Shown piece by piece: positions 49,279 to 59,232 of a DNA stretch of 64,000 nucleotides. The position numbers and the translations under genes were made by a program. How positions within the stretch are numbered: the stretch's first letter is position 1; each line of letters begins with the position of its first letter. The stretch lies in NCBI RefSeq assembly GCF_025362475.1, contig NZ_JANYGH010000072.1:112434-176433 (forward strand). The letters are read 5' to 3'. Under the pieces are notes generated by a model. That model made no database searches. It was not told the origin of the DNA and saw only the letters and a list, made by a program, of their open reading frames with translations. The DNA is from Mucilaginibacter sp. (GTDB lineage: Bacteria; Bacteroidota; Bacteroidia; Sphingobacteriales; Sphingobacteriaceae).

Positions 49279-50811
49279 TTAAGATTCCTGGAGTTTATGA
49301 GAGAATTTCAGGATAATAAATTCGGCAGGGCGTACTACAGCCATACCAATTTCTATATTCATTCGTCCTTCCAGAATATCAAGAGCCGTCATGGTTTGGC
49401 CAAGTCCTACCCTTACAAAAAACGCCTGTTCTGGTTTAGAACCGGCAAGCGCCCCTGCCCTCCATTGCTTTATCAGGAAGTTTTCAATCATTGCCCTAAC
49501 CCTAACCCAGGTATTGGCGTCATTGGGTTCAAAAACAACCCATTCTGATCCTTTTTTAATAGATTCTTCTGCAAAGATGAAGAACCGGCGAACTGGTACA
49601 TACCGCCATTCATTATCATTTCCGGCCAGCGTACGCGCTCCCCAGATCATTACTCCTTTCCCTGTAAAATACCTTATGGCATTTATAGATTTGCCCGAAG
49701 TAGGATCAACATTCAACGACATCTGATCACTTGCAGAAATTTGAAGTGATGCCGAATTTACATAGGCTAATGTAACATTGGCCGGGGCCTTCCATACGCC
49801 TCTTGAACTATCAACAGAAGCATAAGCTCCTGCAACTGCCGATGAAGGGGGCATTAAAATATTTAAATTTTGTAATTGTAATTTAACCTGGTTGTATAAT
49901 TCAGAGTTACCTGCTACCTGCGGCGCTGCCGGCGGTGATGTTGGTACTGTAGGTGTAGGTTTCTGCAGGTTGAGCCCGGTACGTACCGCAGCCTTTAAAG
50001 TTACCGGCGGATTTAAAATAGAGGCCAGACTTATTTTACCAGTGCCAATATCTGTTGCCTCAACACCGTTTACCTTGTAAATAATATTTACATCAACATC
50101 ATCATACCTGTAGCTGAGTATAGTTTGCAGGTAAGGGAAATAAGCCGCACCATACTTCATTAAATCAAGGTTACTGCCTAAAGTAGCCGTGTTTCTGAAA
50201 TCATCTGCCGATGAGTTGATATCATTTATAGTACCGGTTAACTGTTTAACATCTATAATGGTAAACCTATCCTGCAATATAAAACATTGATTTAATGCGC
50301 TGTTTATAACTGCATAGTAGTTAACAGATGGCAGTGAAGGACCATCAGGAAATAGTAATAGTGTAGGTTCATCAACCTTTGCAATCTCTGTAAGGCCATC
50401 AGTTAATTTGGTGGCGTTAACACCTCCCGCATTATACTTATCTGCCGAAACAATGTAGCAAGGGCCACCACCATTTGCAAAATACATTTGAAGGGCATAA
50501 TACATCTTGTACTTAGAACTTGTGACAGGGTTAATTGCCGCGTTAATTGTTCTGGTAACAGTATTTACATCACTTGTATCTGTTATGGTTACCGTTATTG
50601 CCGTTTCTTTTTGAGCAAGCCCAAATAATTGTTCATACTCTAACAACGAACCTATTCGCTGCGGCTGTTTCCCAAAATCATTGCCATTGAAACTGGATTT
50701 TTCGGTGTATCCGATGAATGCAGGAATTGCGGTTTCAACTTCTGCCACCGAAGGTGGAAACGTTGGGATTTCCTTAATGTAAACCCCGGGAGTTTTAAAT
50801 ACATCTGCCAT
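49279..50811 (-). CDS. cis2: Contractile tail sheath protein (Cis2-like)
   Basis: FKTPGVYIKEIPTFPPSVAEVETAIPAFIGYTE; C-terminal WGARTLAGNDNEWRYVPVRRFFIFAEESIKKGSEWVVFEPNDANTWVRVRAMIENFL. Confidence 0.97.
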   Translation of the reverse strand: MADVFKTPGVYIKEIPTFPPSVAEVETAIPAFIGYTEKSSFNGNDFGKQPQRIGSLLEYEQLFGLAQKETAITVTITDTSDVNTVTRTINAAINPVTSSKYKMYYALQMYFANGGGPCYIVSADKYNAGGVNATKLTDGLTEIAKVDEPTLLLFPDGPSLPSVNYYAVINSALNQCFILQDRFTIIDVKQLTGTINDINSSADDFRNTATLGSNLDLMKYGAAYFPYLQTILSYRYDDVDVNIIYKVNGVEATDIGTGKISLASILNPPVTLKAAVRTGLNLQKPTPTVPTSPPAAPQVAGNSELYNQVKLQLQNLNILMPPSSAVAGAYASVDSSRGVWKAPANVTLAYVNSASLQISASDQMSLNVDPTSGKSINAIRYFTGKGVMIWGARTLAGNDNEWRYVPVRRFFIFAEESIKKGSEWVVFEPNDANTWVRVRAMIENFLIKQWRAGALAGSKPEQAFFVRVGLGQTMTALDILEGRMNIEIGMAVVRPAEFIILKFSHKLQES

Positions 50812-50827
50812 GGCGGTATTTTTTTAA

Positions 50828-51880
50828 TTAAATGGTGATTAAAATATCTGAGAAGGTATCTGCTCCTTCTGTTTTTATGAGATTTAAGGGAGGATTTGGC
50901 AAGTTGGCAATAAGCACTTTATTTGTATTATCGCTTAGCTTGATGCCGGCTACAGGCTCTTCTGATAATGGAAGTGCATTGTTTGAAGTAACAATAAACG
51001 TCCCATCAGGAGAACCGCCAAGTAAACTAAAATTTATTGGTGAACCATTTGTTTTGGCCACACTTACCGATGTAATTGCCGGGTTAAATTTCCGGGTAAT
51101 GATATAGCGCCATTTGGTTGCGCGGTTAACAAACGGAATTTTATAATTTACTGTGGTGATGGAATTATCGGCACCCTGAAACTGGTAATTGCCATTTAAA
51201 TCAGTTTTGAAAAATATTTCAACCACCCCAAATACATCAGACATATCAGCAGGGTCAAGCGAATAAAAAGAAGCCTTTTCTGTACCATCAACTAAAAAAC
51301 TGGCTCTTCCACCCGATGCTTTATTGAGATCAAAAGAATAGTTAAATAAATTATTTGAATTGTTTAAATCCTGCAGCAATTGCTCATTACTATCAATAAA
51401 ATTCAACTGGCCGCTTTGCGTACTGGCAGTACTGTTTTGAACCGAAGAAAAACTGCCGCTTGCAAAAGGAAGCAGATCAGCATCTGATACTATTTTACTC
51501 CCGGTATTGGCCACAAGCAGCGGCAAATTATCAGCTGACATGTTGTTACCCCTATTGTTAAAATAGTAGTGGCTTGAGGGCGGTTTGATTAAATTTATAT
51601 TGGTAATATTTTCAAATAAATTATTTCTTAGCTTCAGTAAAAAAGTAAATTTTGTACCATCGGGCAAGGGGTTTTTAATAATATCATTGCCTGCAACAAC
51701 ATCCACCTTGGCAAATAATTTCCCGCCGAATGCAGTTGGTAAAAAGTGAAGCCCCAATGATGCTATAAGTGTTGAACACTTGGCAGATGGCTGCATGATG
51801 ATATCAGGGCTTTTACCCGATTTATAGAATGTATGGGCAAATTCCAAAGTAAAAAGCGCTTTATATTTAATTTTTATCAT
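50828..51880 (-). CDS. Hypothetical eCIS-associated protein between cap and sheath genes
   Basis: ORF track start (51964) overlaps the upstream gene; internal ATG at 51880 (MIKIKYKALFTLEFAHTFYKSG) is 20 nt after the upstream stop. Confidence 0.75.
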   Translation of the reverse strand: MIKIKYKALFTLEFAHTFYKSGKSPDIIMQPSAKCSTLIASLGLHFLPTAFGGKLFAKVDVVAGNDIIKNPLPDGTKFTFLLKLRNNLFENITNINLIKPPSSHYYFNNRGNNMSADNLPLLVANTGSKIVSDADLLPFASGSFSSVQNSTASTQSGQLNFIDSNEQLLQDLNNSNNLFNYSFDLNKASGGRASFLVDGTEKASFYSLDPADMSDVFGVVEIFFKTDLNGNYQFQGADNSITTVNYKIPFVNRATKWRYIITRKFNPAITSVSVAKTNGSPINFSLLGGSPDGTFIVTSNNALPLSEEPVAGIKLSDNTNKVLIANLPNPPLNLIKTEGADTFSDILITI

Positions 51881-51899
51881 TACTATATAAACTACATGC

Positions 51900-52511
51900 T
51901 TAATTATCAGAAATTGTAATCTCGGTAATTGGAGGTGTTTCCATTTTAGGTTCGGAATCAACAAAGCTTATGGTTCTTATTTTATAGATCACATTAGGCA
52001 TATATTTTGCGCCCAATGCCGCCCAAAGATTATTTTGCTGTTCAAAAGTTGTGGAGTGAAACGTTACAAGTAACCGCCCCACCTTTTGCCAGGGTTTATC
52101 GGCATCTACCTTGGCATTTATTTGAGGATACTGATCGCTATCAAAAACCTGGCGACCCTGAAAAAATGCCATCACATATGATAACAGCCTTAACGCGGTA
52201 GAGTAATTATTGGCAAATACCGAGAAAAGAACAAAAGCATTAATATTTACAGGTGGATTGATAACCTGGATACGATCATCAATTTTTTGATAGTTATATT
52301 GTGAATCAGCTATCCGGTCTTCTTCCAGGTTAATAAGTGTCAGGATCACTTTTGATACGTCACTACCTTCGGTTGAAACCGCAAATGTGCCATCGGGATT
52401 CATCAATGATGAAACCACAACTACATCCTCATTACCAAAGTTTGTTGAATCTTTCCGCTTGATGTAAGCGTTAAGTTCATCCGACAAAAATTCAAATGTG
52501 GTTCGTAACAT
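51900..52511 (-). CDS. cis16: DUF4255/Pvc16-family tube terminator (Cis16)
   Basis: MLRTTFEFLSDELNAYIKRK...VVVSSLMNPDGTF...VILTLINLEEDRIAD, PPVNINAFVLFSVFANNYSTALRLLSYVMAFFQGRQVF. Confidence 0.93.
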   Translation of the reverse strand: MLRTTFEFLSDELNAYIKRKDSTNFGNEDVVVVSSLMNPDGTFAVSTEGSDVSKVILTLINLEEDRIADSQYNYQKIDDRIQVINPPVNINAFVLFSVFANNYSTALRLLSYVMAFFQGRQVFDSDQYPQINAKVDADKPWQKVGRLLVTFHSTTFEQQNNLWAALGAKYMPNVIYKIRTISFVDSEPKMETPPITEITISDN

Positions 52512-52538
52512 ATCTTTAATTAAATGTGCACCCTGCTC

Positions 52539-53204
52539 TCAATTCCGGGAGTAAACAAATTGCCGCGCAGATGATATGCCGGGGTTAAACAGAAGACTAT
52601 AACCGTGGTTTATAAGTTTCTGATGATCAAAATGATCTGTGTGGGTTTCAACTATGATAACTTGTATATTTTTCAGGTCCCCATCTTTTAATTCATCTAT
52701 CAGGGCCTCCTCATATCCTTCCACATCAAGTTTCAGTATAAATACCTCTTTATCCAGTTTGTTGATAAAAGAAAATAGCCCAACAGATTCAACCGTTAAA
52801 AATTCATTTGAATTGGGCAATGTTGTCCACCTTCCGCTCCAATCGCTTTGATCAGGAGCGTAAAGGTTTAATGTTCCATCGTTTATGGAAACGGCCTTGT
52901 TTAACGCCTGTATCTTACCAAACCGGTCTGCATTCTGGCTCAAATACATGAAACTATCGGGGTTGGGTTCAAATGAAATTACCTCAATATTTGAAAGATG
53001 CTGTGCACACATAATGGAGAAAGCGCCAATATGTGCACCGCAATCAATAATATAACTGGGCCCCGCTGGCTGAATATTAGTTAACAGGCTTTTTACACAA
53101 TACATATCCTGATCAATAACCTCTGGAATTACCCAACGGTCATCATCGGTATCTTTACGGTAGGCTATTTCCAAAACATCATTCATTGTACCAGGCTTAA
53201 GCAA
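52539..53204 (-). CDS. FkbM-family methyltransferase
   Basis: YIIDCGAHIGAFSIMCAQHLSNIEVISFEPNPDSFMYLSQNADRF; FILKLDVEGYEEALIDEL. Confidence 0.9.
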   Translation of the reverse strand: MLKPGTMNDVLEIAYRKDTDDDRWVIPEVIDQDMYCVKSLLTNIQPAGPSYIIDCGAHIGAFSIMCAQHLSNIEVISFEPNPDSFMYLSQNADRFGKIQALNKAVSINDGTLNLYAPDQSDWSGRWTTLPNSNEFLTVESVGLFSFINKLDKEVFILKLDVEGYEEALIDELKDGDLKNIQVIIVETHTDHFDHQKLINHGYSLLFNPGISSARQFVYSRN

Positions 53205-53946
53205 TTGTTAAAAAATTCTCTTCAACCGGTAAAAACATTCTCACCAGGTAGCTGAAAAAAGTGTTCTTATCTAAAATATCATCATCGGGGTTTTCAGAAA
53301 CATGTTTCCTTACCATATTAGCGGAAATCATATAGCAGTAAGAGTCGTGATTAACAAACTTCCGATGTTCCTCATCTGTCCTTTTGGTAAAAAACTCTTC
53401 GGGTTTACTCCAGCACACCGGCTGAATTTGCTCTACAGTTAATTCGCACCAGGGAACATTGCTTTCATTAAGTGTAGATGTTAATGCCTTTGACCCTAAG
53501 GTAAGCCACTCAATAGGTTGGCCATCCCTCAAAATATCGCAAACACGATTATAATAGTTTTGGGCGATAGTGCTGTTCTTAGATGCACCCATCAGGTTGT
53601 TGGTAACCTCGCCCGAACGTTCCCTGTACCCCAAAAACTCATAACTATTTAAAGTATCTGTTAATGGCTTAAGAGACTTAGCAACCAAACAATCCGAATC
53701 GATCCATAAACCACCATGTTTGGCTAGTAAAAACGCCCGGATAAAATCGGCCCGGTGTGCAACACACAGATTTTCAAGACGGATATCGAGATCGGCAATG
53801 CGCATTTCTTCAAAGCTTTCAGATGTCAGCAATCGAACGTCAGAGGCGTGCGCGAATACTGTTTTTTGGCATTCGCTGATCCAATCAGGAAGATCTCCTT
53901 CCCAATAAAGCCATACCGGTAAATCTGTTGATTCCTGGTTAGTCAC
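53197..53946 (-). CDS. Glycosyltransferase (DXD sugar-transferase/capsular polysaccharide synthesis type)
   Basis: LPVWLYWEGDLPDWISECQKT...ADFIRAFLLAKHGGLWIDSDCLVAKSL. Confidence 0.85.
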   Translation of the reverse strand: MTNQESTDLPVWLYWEGDLPDWISECQKTVFAHASDVRLLTSESFEEMRIADLDIRLENLCVAHRADFIRAFLLAKHGGLWIDSDCLVAKSLKPLTDTLNSYEFLGYRERSGEVTNNLMGASKNSTIAQNYYNRVCDILRDGQPIEWLTLGSKALTSTLNESNVPWCELTVEQIQPVCWSKPEEFFTKRTDEEHRKFVNHDSYCYMISANMVRKHVSENPDDDILDKNTFFSYLVRMFLPVEENFLTIA

Positions 53947-53957
53947 GATTAAAGTAT

Positions 53958-56171
53958 TTAGCTTATTTTTTGAATAACGATAAGGGAATCTGCCTGGTGA
54001 ACCTGCCGGTAATTTCCACTTGTAAGCAGTTGGTTTACGTACGCCTGCACATCGGGATAATAATCTGCATAATCATGAAAAGCTACATATCCGTAAACTT
54101 CCACAAAGAATGAAAAGTGCTGAAAATCATCATTGATACTGATATAATCATGTAAACCATCTATAAATAAAAGCGAAATTGCACTATCCCATTTAACATC
54201 AATTGATTTACACACACATGAAATCACCGTATCTAATAGATCGGCATTTTCAATATTAAGGTTGAAGCTTTCAAGAGATGGTTCAAAAACACACAAATTT
54301 GAGCCCAAAGCGCCCAATTTTCCGTCGTGTTGATCAACTGCGTATACCTTAATTTCATTTGATATGGATTTGGCAATTTTACCAAGCAATATGGTTGCTT
54401 TGCCATGAAAACTACCAACTTCAACCACATGGGCGTCAGGGAATTTAATACACGCCTTTAAAGCGAAAGCCATCAATAATTCGGACTCAGCATCATTTAG
54501 CCATCCCTCAATTTTTTTTGTTTCGGATATTACCTTCAACGGGAAAAACAATGACTGATCAATAGCTTTCTGCACCGTATTTTTCTTGGCTGGGATATAA
54601 TTATTGAGATGTAAACGTGTACGATTCCTGATCTCATTATCATACTCCCGGGCCACCGGATGTATCCAAAAAGCGTGAGGATCATTTATTGCACAATCCA
54701 GATCAAATGTTGAGTAGGATTTTTGATAGTTGTTGAAAGTACTGCAGCACGGGTTCAGTAAAATATCATAACCAAGCAAACTCACCATTGTAGGTAAAAT
54801 AATTTCTTCTGTTGCCCATATCCCGGTGTGCTGCATGATTCCCTTGAGCAGGATATTTTTTTTAAATTGTTTAACCAAATCTTTAACAGCATCATAAGTG
54901 AACACTGTAGAAGGCCAAAAAGACCAGTGTACAAACTTATCCTCCCCATCGGGAAAGGTTTTTAACAAAGGCTTCCACAAATCATATTCTTCAAATGCTT
55001 TAATAGATGTCCATACATCCTTGTTTTCCGCAGTAATGCGTTCTGGCCGACTTGATAATAGCCCAACGTTACTTTTATCAGAAAGAAAATTGGATATAAA
55101 TGATGAGTATCCAGGCTGAACACTTAATTGATCAGAATCAACAATTGTTAATGTACTAAATGAAAAATTGTCAAGCGCAAATTCCATACACTCAAGTGCA
55201 AATGGATGCAGGTAACCGTGCTTTACCGGGTAATTAACCGGGCATATAACAGCACCAAATTGCTCAAAAGGAAACAATGTGGCGCTGAACTCAAAGTCGG
55301 TTCCCCCGTTGAAAATTAAAATTATGGATGAAGGATCGTTATAATGTAAATTACGAACCATGTCAATTATACAATCCGGGTTTTCATGCACCAGGCAGGC
55401 ATAAATATTCTTTTCTTTTTGGGTATTGTTTTGAACAGGAGCATCATTTGCACTTCTGACCACAGGCTTATTCGTTGTGGCCATGTGATAATCACGGTAG
55501 TGTTTTAAATCAGCCTGCATAATTTGTTCAATATCATTTACAGGAAAAGGATGCCACCAATCTCCCGAAGTTTGTTTGGGACTAATATTTTGATCATGTA
55601 TCATATGAACAGACATGGTTGTGTCTTCAAGTTCGGTAACATACTCCGGCGCGGTACCCCATACAAATAAACCATCCATGCCTACGTCGATATTTTTAAA
55701 CGGGTTCATTTCCCAATGCGATCTGTAATAGCATAATGAACTACCTAAAAGCCACTTACGCTGATCTGCAGGGTATTTATATTGATAGGCTTGGTTATTA
55801 AAAAAATCATAATAAAGCAGGTTGTTTATTCCGCAAACTTTTGCATTATTTTTATTCAATTCATGTACTTGGTATTTTAAACGATGCGGGGCGTACCAAT
55901 CATCATCATCCCAGTTGGCTATGATACTGCCGGATGCCTTGCTGCAGGCCATATTTAATTTTTCGCCAAGTGTAATTTTATGATCAAGGCGAATATATTT
56001 TATACCAGGTTGGTTCAAAACCAGGTCTTCAATGCAATCCGTTCCGTCATCAATGATAATTAATTCCTTATTTTGATGCTCCTGCCGCTGAAAATACCGG
56101 ATGGCATGTGGTATAAAACGCCTGCGGTTATAAGTAGGCATGATGCATGATACAAGCGGAAGCTTATCCAT
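53958..56171 (-). CDS. Bifunctional protein: GT2-family glycosyltransferase + class I SAM methyltransferase-like domain
   Basis: N-terminal CIMPTYNRRRFIPHAIRYFQRQEHQNKELIIIDDG...ANWDDDDWYAPHRL; C-terminal HVVEVGSFHGKATILLGKIAKSI...LLFIDGLHDY. Confidence 0.88.
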   Translation of the reverse strand: MDKLPLVSCIMPTYNRRRFIPHAIRYFQRQEHQNKELIIIDDGTDCIEDLVLNQPGIKYIRLDHKITLGEKLNMACSKASGSIIANWDDDDWYAPHRLKYQVHELNKNNAKVCGINNLLYYDFFNNQAYQYKYPADQRKWLLGSSLCYYRSHWEMNPFKNIDVGMDGLFVWGTAPEYVTELEDTTMSVHMIHDQNISPKQTSGDWWHPFPVNDIEQIMQADLKHYRDYHMATTNKPVVRSANDAPVQNNTQKEKNIYACLVHENPDCIIDMVRNLHYNDPSSIILIFNGGTDFEFSATLFPFEQFGAVICPVNYPVKHGYLHPFALECMEFALDNFSFSTLTIVDSDQLSVQPGYSSFISNFLSDKSNVGLLSSRPERITAENKDVWTSIKAFEEYDLWKPLLKTFPDGEDKFVHWSFWPSTVFTYDAVKDLVKQFKKNILLKGIMQHTGIWATEEIILPTMVSLLGYDILLNPCCSTFNNYQKSYSTFDLDCAINDPHAFWIHPVAREYDNEIRNRTRLHLNNYIPAKKNTVQKAIDQSLFFPLKVISETKKIEGWLNDAESELLMAFALKACIKFPDAHVVEVGSFHGKATILLGKIAKSISNEIKVYAVDQHDGKLGALGSNLCVFEPSLESFNLNIENADLLDTVISCVCKSIDVKWDSAISLLFIDGLHDYISINDDFQHFSFFVEVYGYVAFHDYADYYPDVQAYVNQLLTSGNYRQVHQADSLIVIQKIS

Positions 56172-56403
56172 ACTTTTGATTGACAGTAAATATTTTTCTT
56201 ATTGTAATTAAGCGGAATACCTGAATTTTGGCGGTAGAATAAAGCTTCGCTTAAGGATTGTCACATACATATCCGTTTAAAGCGTAAAATTCCTGGTACT
56301 AATTTAGATTCAATGGTAGTGTAACTCTAATAGCTCAACTATTATATTATAAAAATAAGGGCATTCAAAATCAGGAACAATAGCCAATAGTAACTATTTT
56401 ACA

Positions 56404-56901
56404 TTAACATTTCCGGAGGCATGATGAACAAACCTCAATAGAAAGTGATTGGTTAATTGAATTTAAATGCACACCTACTCTTTCTTTTCCGCGTTTAAAA
56501 AACAGTTTTCCCTGCAATCCTGTAAAAGGGCCTTCAACAATCATTACATCATCTCCCTGAATAAGGTTTGGCTCCAGCTCAAAGGCCACTTTTTCAAATT
56601 TCATGATGTTTAAAATTTCATCTTCAGTCATTGTTGCTGGCTTGCCTTCAAACGTAATAAACTTCAAAATGCCACCTATACTTAATAGCTTAAAGCGATC
56701 GTTTTCGGTTGAATTAATAAAAACATAGTTAGGAAACATAGGTACCTGCAATTCCTTCCTCCGATCGCTCCACTGCCTTATTACTTTTTGCAAAGGCAGG
56801 TAAGCTTTGATCTTTTTCCTGGTTAATTCATTATATATTCTTTTTTCGAGATTGGGAAAAGTATAAATAATGTACCAGTTATTTTTTAAAGCAGTTTCCA
56901 T
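56404..56901 (-). CDS. NusG-paralog transcription antiterminator (UpxY-like)
   Basis: NGN-like NWYIIYTFPNLEKRIYNELTRKKIKAYLPLQKVIRQWSDRRKELQVPMFPNYVFI and KOW-like GDDVMIVEGPFTGLQGKLFF. Confidence 0.93.
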   Translation of the reverse strand: METALKNNWYIIYTFPNLEKRIYNELTRKKIKAYLPLQKVIRQWSDRRKELQVPMFPNYVFINSTENDRFKLLSIGGILKFITFEGKPATMTEDEILNIMKFEKVAFELEPNLIQGDDVMIVEGPFTGLQGKLFFKRGKERVGVHLNSINQSLSIEVCSSCLRKC

Positions 56902-57059
56902 AAAAATGATAAGTATAGATGTATTTTAAGAAATTGCAGGCTTTTAATCAGTTATAGATTTGGCCAGATAGCTTTTATAAAAAATATTTCATAATTAAAC
57001 TATACGTTAAAATTGAGCATCTTTAATAACAAGTGAAATAGCCATTTATAACTATTTTA

Positions 57060-58211
57060 TCATTTATCCGGCAGATTTATTTTCTCGGAACCAAAGCCCC
57101 AGTTTATACTAAACAATGCTATCGACTTGCCCAGTGATTCGAAATTTTTCCCGAACGCGCCTGTTAAAATGATATTTTCAGTTATTTTATAAGTAACAAT
57201 ACCAACAGTTCTGTTTTCGTTGCCTCCCCTGCCATTTATGTACCGGTACAATGACTCAACACCCAATGAAAGATCGTCCAGATCGATACCAACCTTACCT
57301 CCCACATCAATATTGTTGGTTTTTACAATATTATTGTTTTCATCTTTTGCAAAATTATCCCATAAAGACCGTGCTGAAAAGCTGAGGCTTACATAATTAT
57401 TTGAAGGTTTGTTATTTGTACCGGCCAATTGCGCGTAATATGATAGTGTGCTCCATATACCTGTACGCCCGCTTTTCCATGGTTCATTATCTATACCATA
57501 GGTGGCGTAAGCACCGGCAAAATCCCATACAAATTTGGGTTTTTGCTTATATAGATCGCCAATTTGCTTTGCCAGATCCAAACTTTTATGGCCTTTTTTC
57601 TCCATGTAGTTCTTTAATAAATTATCTAAATCTAATTGTGTGCTAACCGATGTTTTTTGGTTGTTAAAGTCTTCCAGATCTTTTTGCGCAGCTTCATGCC
57701 ATTGACTTATTAAATTATTGATTTTTTGAGCATACCCGGATTGCGGCACTTTTATCAAGGTAGTTTTTATTCCTAATGCAAATACTTTTTGAGATACATC
57801 CACATTATCAGGAATAAGATCCTTATGGATAAATGACACCGATAAACTTGTAAACTTTAGTCCCGAAAAAATATCTTCACTACCTATTTTTAACTTTTGA
57901 TCCTCACCTATTTTTGTATTAAGCCCCACTGCAGCGTAAACACTCTTTCCATCGGGATTGATAAACCAGTAAGGTGCAAACTCAGCCGAATAATTATCCG
58001 GGAAGCCAGAAGATGACTTATCAAAAGATTGGGCCAATCCTAAAATAAACTTCCTTGGCGTATTTGGCGTTTGTACCAATGAGGGAGTTAAATCAGTAAG
58101 GATAAAACCTGGTGAATTGGGAAGGGCAAGATCCTGCAATTTTACTCCCTCCTGCGCATTTGTAATTAAGGCTAATAACAAGAATGCGCTAAATGATATT
58201 AACTTTTTCAT
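57060..58211 (-). CDS. Secreted hypothetical protein (possible outer-membrane beta-barrel)
   Basis: Signal peptide MKKLISFSAFLLLALITNAQ; alternating-residue segments in C-terminal half. Confidence 0.75.
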   Translation of the reverse strand: MKKLISFSAFLLLALITNAQEGVKLQDLALPNSPGFILTDLTPSLVQTPNTPRKFILGLAQSFDKSSSGFPDNYSAEFAPYWFINPDGKSVYAAVGLNTKIGEDQKLKIGSEDIFSGLKFTSLSVSFIHKDLIPDNVDVSQKVFALGIKTTLIKVPQSGYAQKINNLISQWHEAAQKDLEDFNNQKTSVSTQLDLDNLLKNYMEKKGHKSLDLAKQIGDLYKQKPKFVWDFAGAYATYGIDNEPWKSGRTGIWSTLSYYAQLAGTNNKPSNNYVSLSFSARSLWDNFAKDENNNIVKTNNIDVGGKVGIDLDDLSLGVESLYRYINGRGGNENRTVGIVTYKITENIILTGAFGKNFESLGKSIALFSINWGFGSEKINLPDK

Positions 58212-58621
58212 ATTAAATCAATTGGTTTAGCTAACAGCACTGTAGTAAAATCATCATCTACACTTTTTAACGGATCAACATAGGTTTGTAAGCCGTCTGA
58301 TCCACCGCTTAAAGTATAGGTTGCATCAATATCATTATATGCATTTTTTCTATCTTCCAATGACCCAATAAGATCAATTTTGGTCAAAATGGTAAGTCGC
58401 TTGTTTTGGATATCTGAAGCTTTTCCAATAGCTTGAGTAATGATATCCCCAGATGCATCCTCTGATTGAGCAACGGAGATACCCACAGTAGGCGGATCAA
58501 CAATCTTAATTGTTGCACTGGAGGCGGCAAGGCCAAACGTAAAGATATTAACAGCCAAACTTATCTGGTGCTCATTATTCCCGGTTTCATAGGTTTCCAT
58601 AACTATTTTTTTTGTAGACAC
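58208..58621 (-). CDS. Hypothetical protein, overlapping the downstream secreted ORF
   Basis: 137 aa ORF (alternative start METYET...), 4-nt overlap with next gene. Confidence 0.65.
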   Translation of the reverse strand: MSTKKIVMETYETGNNEHQISLAVNIFTFGLAASSATIKIVDPPTVGISVAQSEDASGDIITQAIGKASDIQNKRLTILTKIDLIGSLEDRKNAYNDIDATYTLSGGSDGLQTYVDPLKSVDDDFTTVLLAKPIDLI

Positions 58622-59232
58622 TCGTCAGTATCAATGTATGTATTGATACTGAAATTTAGATTTAAGTATTTGATTTATAAATCTATAAAGTTAAAACAAC
58701 TTAATAAATAGTTATTAATAACTATTGCATGTATCTATGATGTTTAAGAGTTTTATAGTACATAAACCTTAAATAAAAAAGACATCGGCCTTTTAATTTA
58801 CCGTACAGCGTTAATCTTTTTTAATTATAAAAGTGTTTTTTATTTAAGATGGCAACAGCGTAAATCCGCTGTGCAGTTTGATCTGATATACCTGGATAAT
58901 TTATTCTTTAATTAATAAAAAAGGAGGCACTATGTTGGAATTTAAAATCATTGAGGTGCAATTGGCTTAATCTTTATATGTAACCCAATAAGTATTTTAT
59001 GCAAAGCCAACTGCCAGGATACAGAACCATGATTAAATCATTGAACGGTAAGTACTTAGCACTCCATCCAACAGCTTCTATAAGATAAACCCCGAACCTT
59101 GCTTTTAAGAGGTTTTTTACATATAGCATATTGGCTCCCCCCGCAAATGGCTTTTAACAACAAGTTGATTTATCACTAACACACCTGAAGAATATATAAT
59201 GTTAAACCTAATTCATAAAACCAATTTTCAAA

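Noticed and set aside
50828-51964. ORF-track start at 51964 for the protein between cap and sheath genes
   Set aside because: That start lies inside the DUF4255 gene; the ATG at 51880 is more plausible
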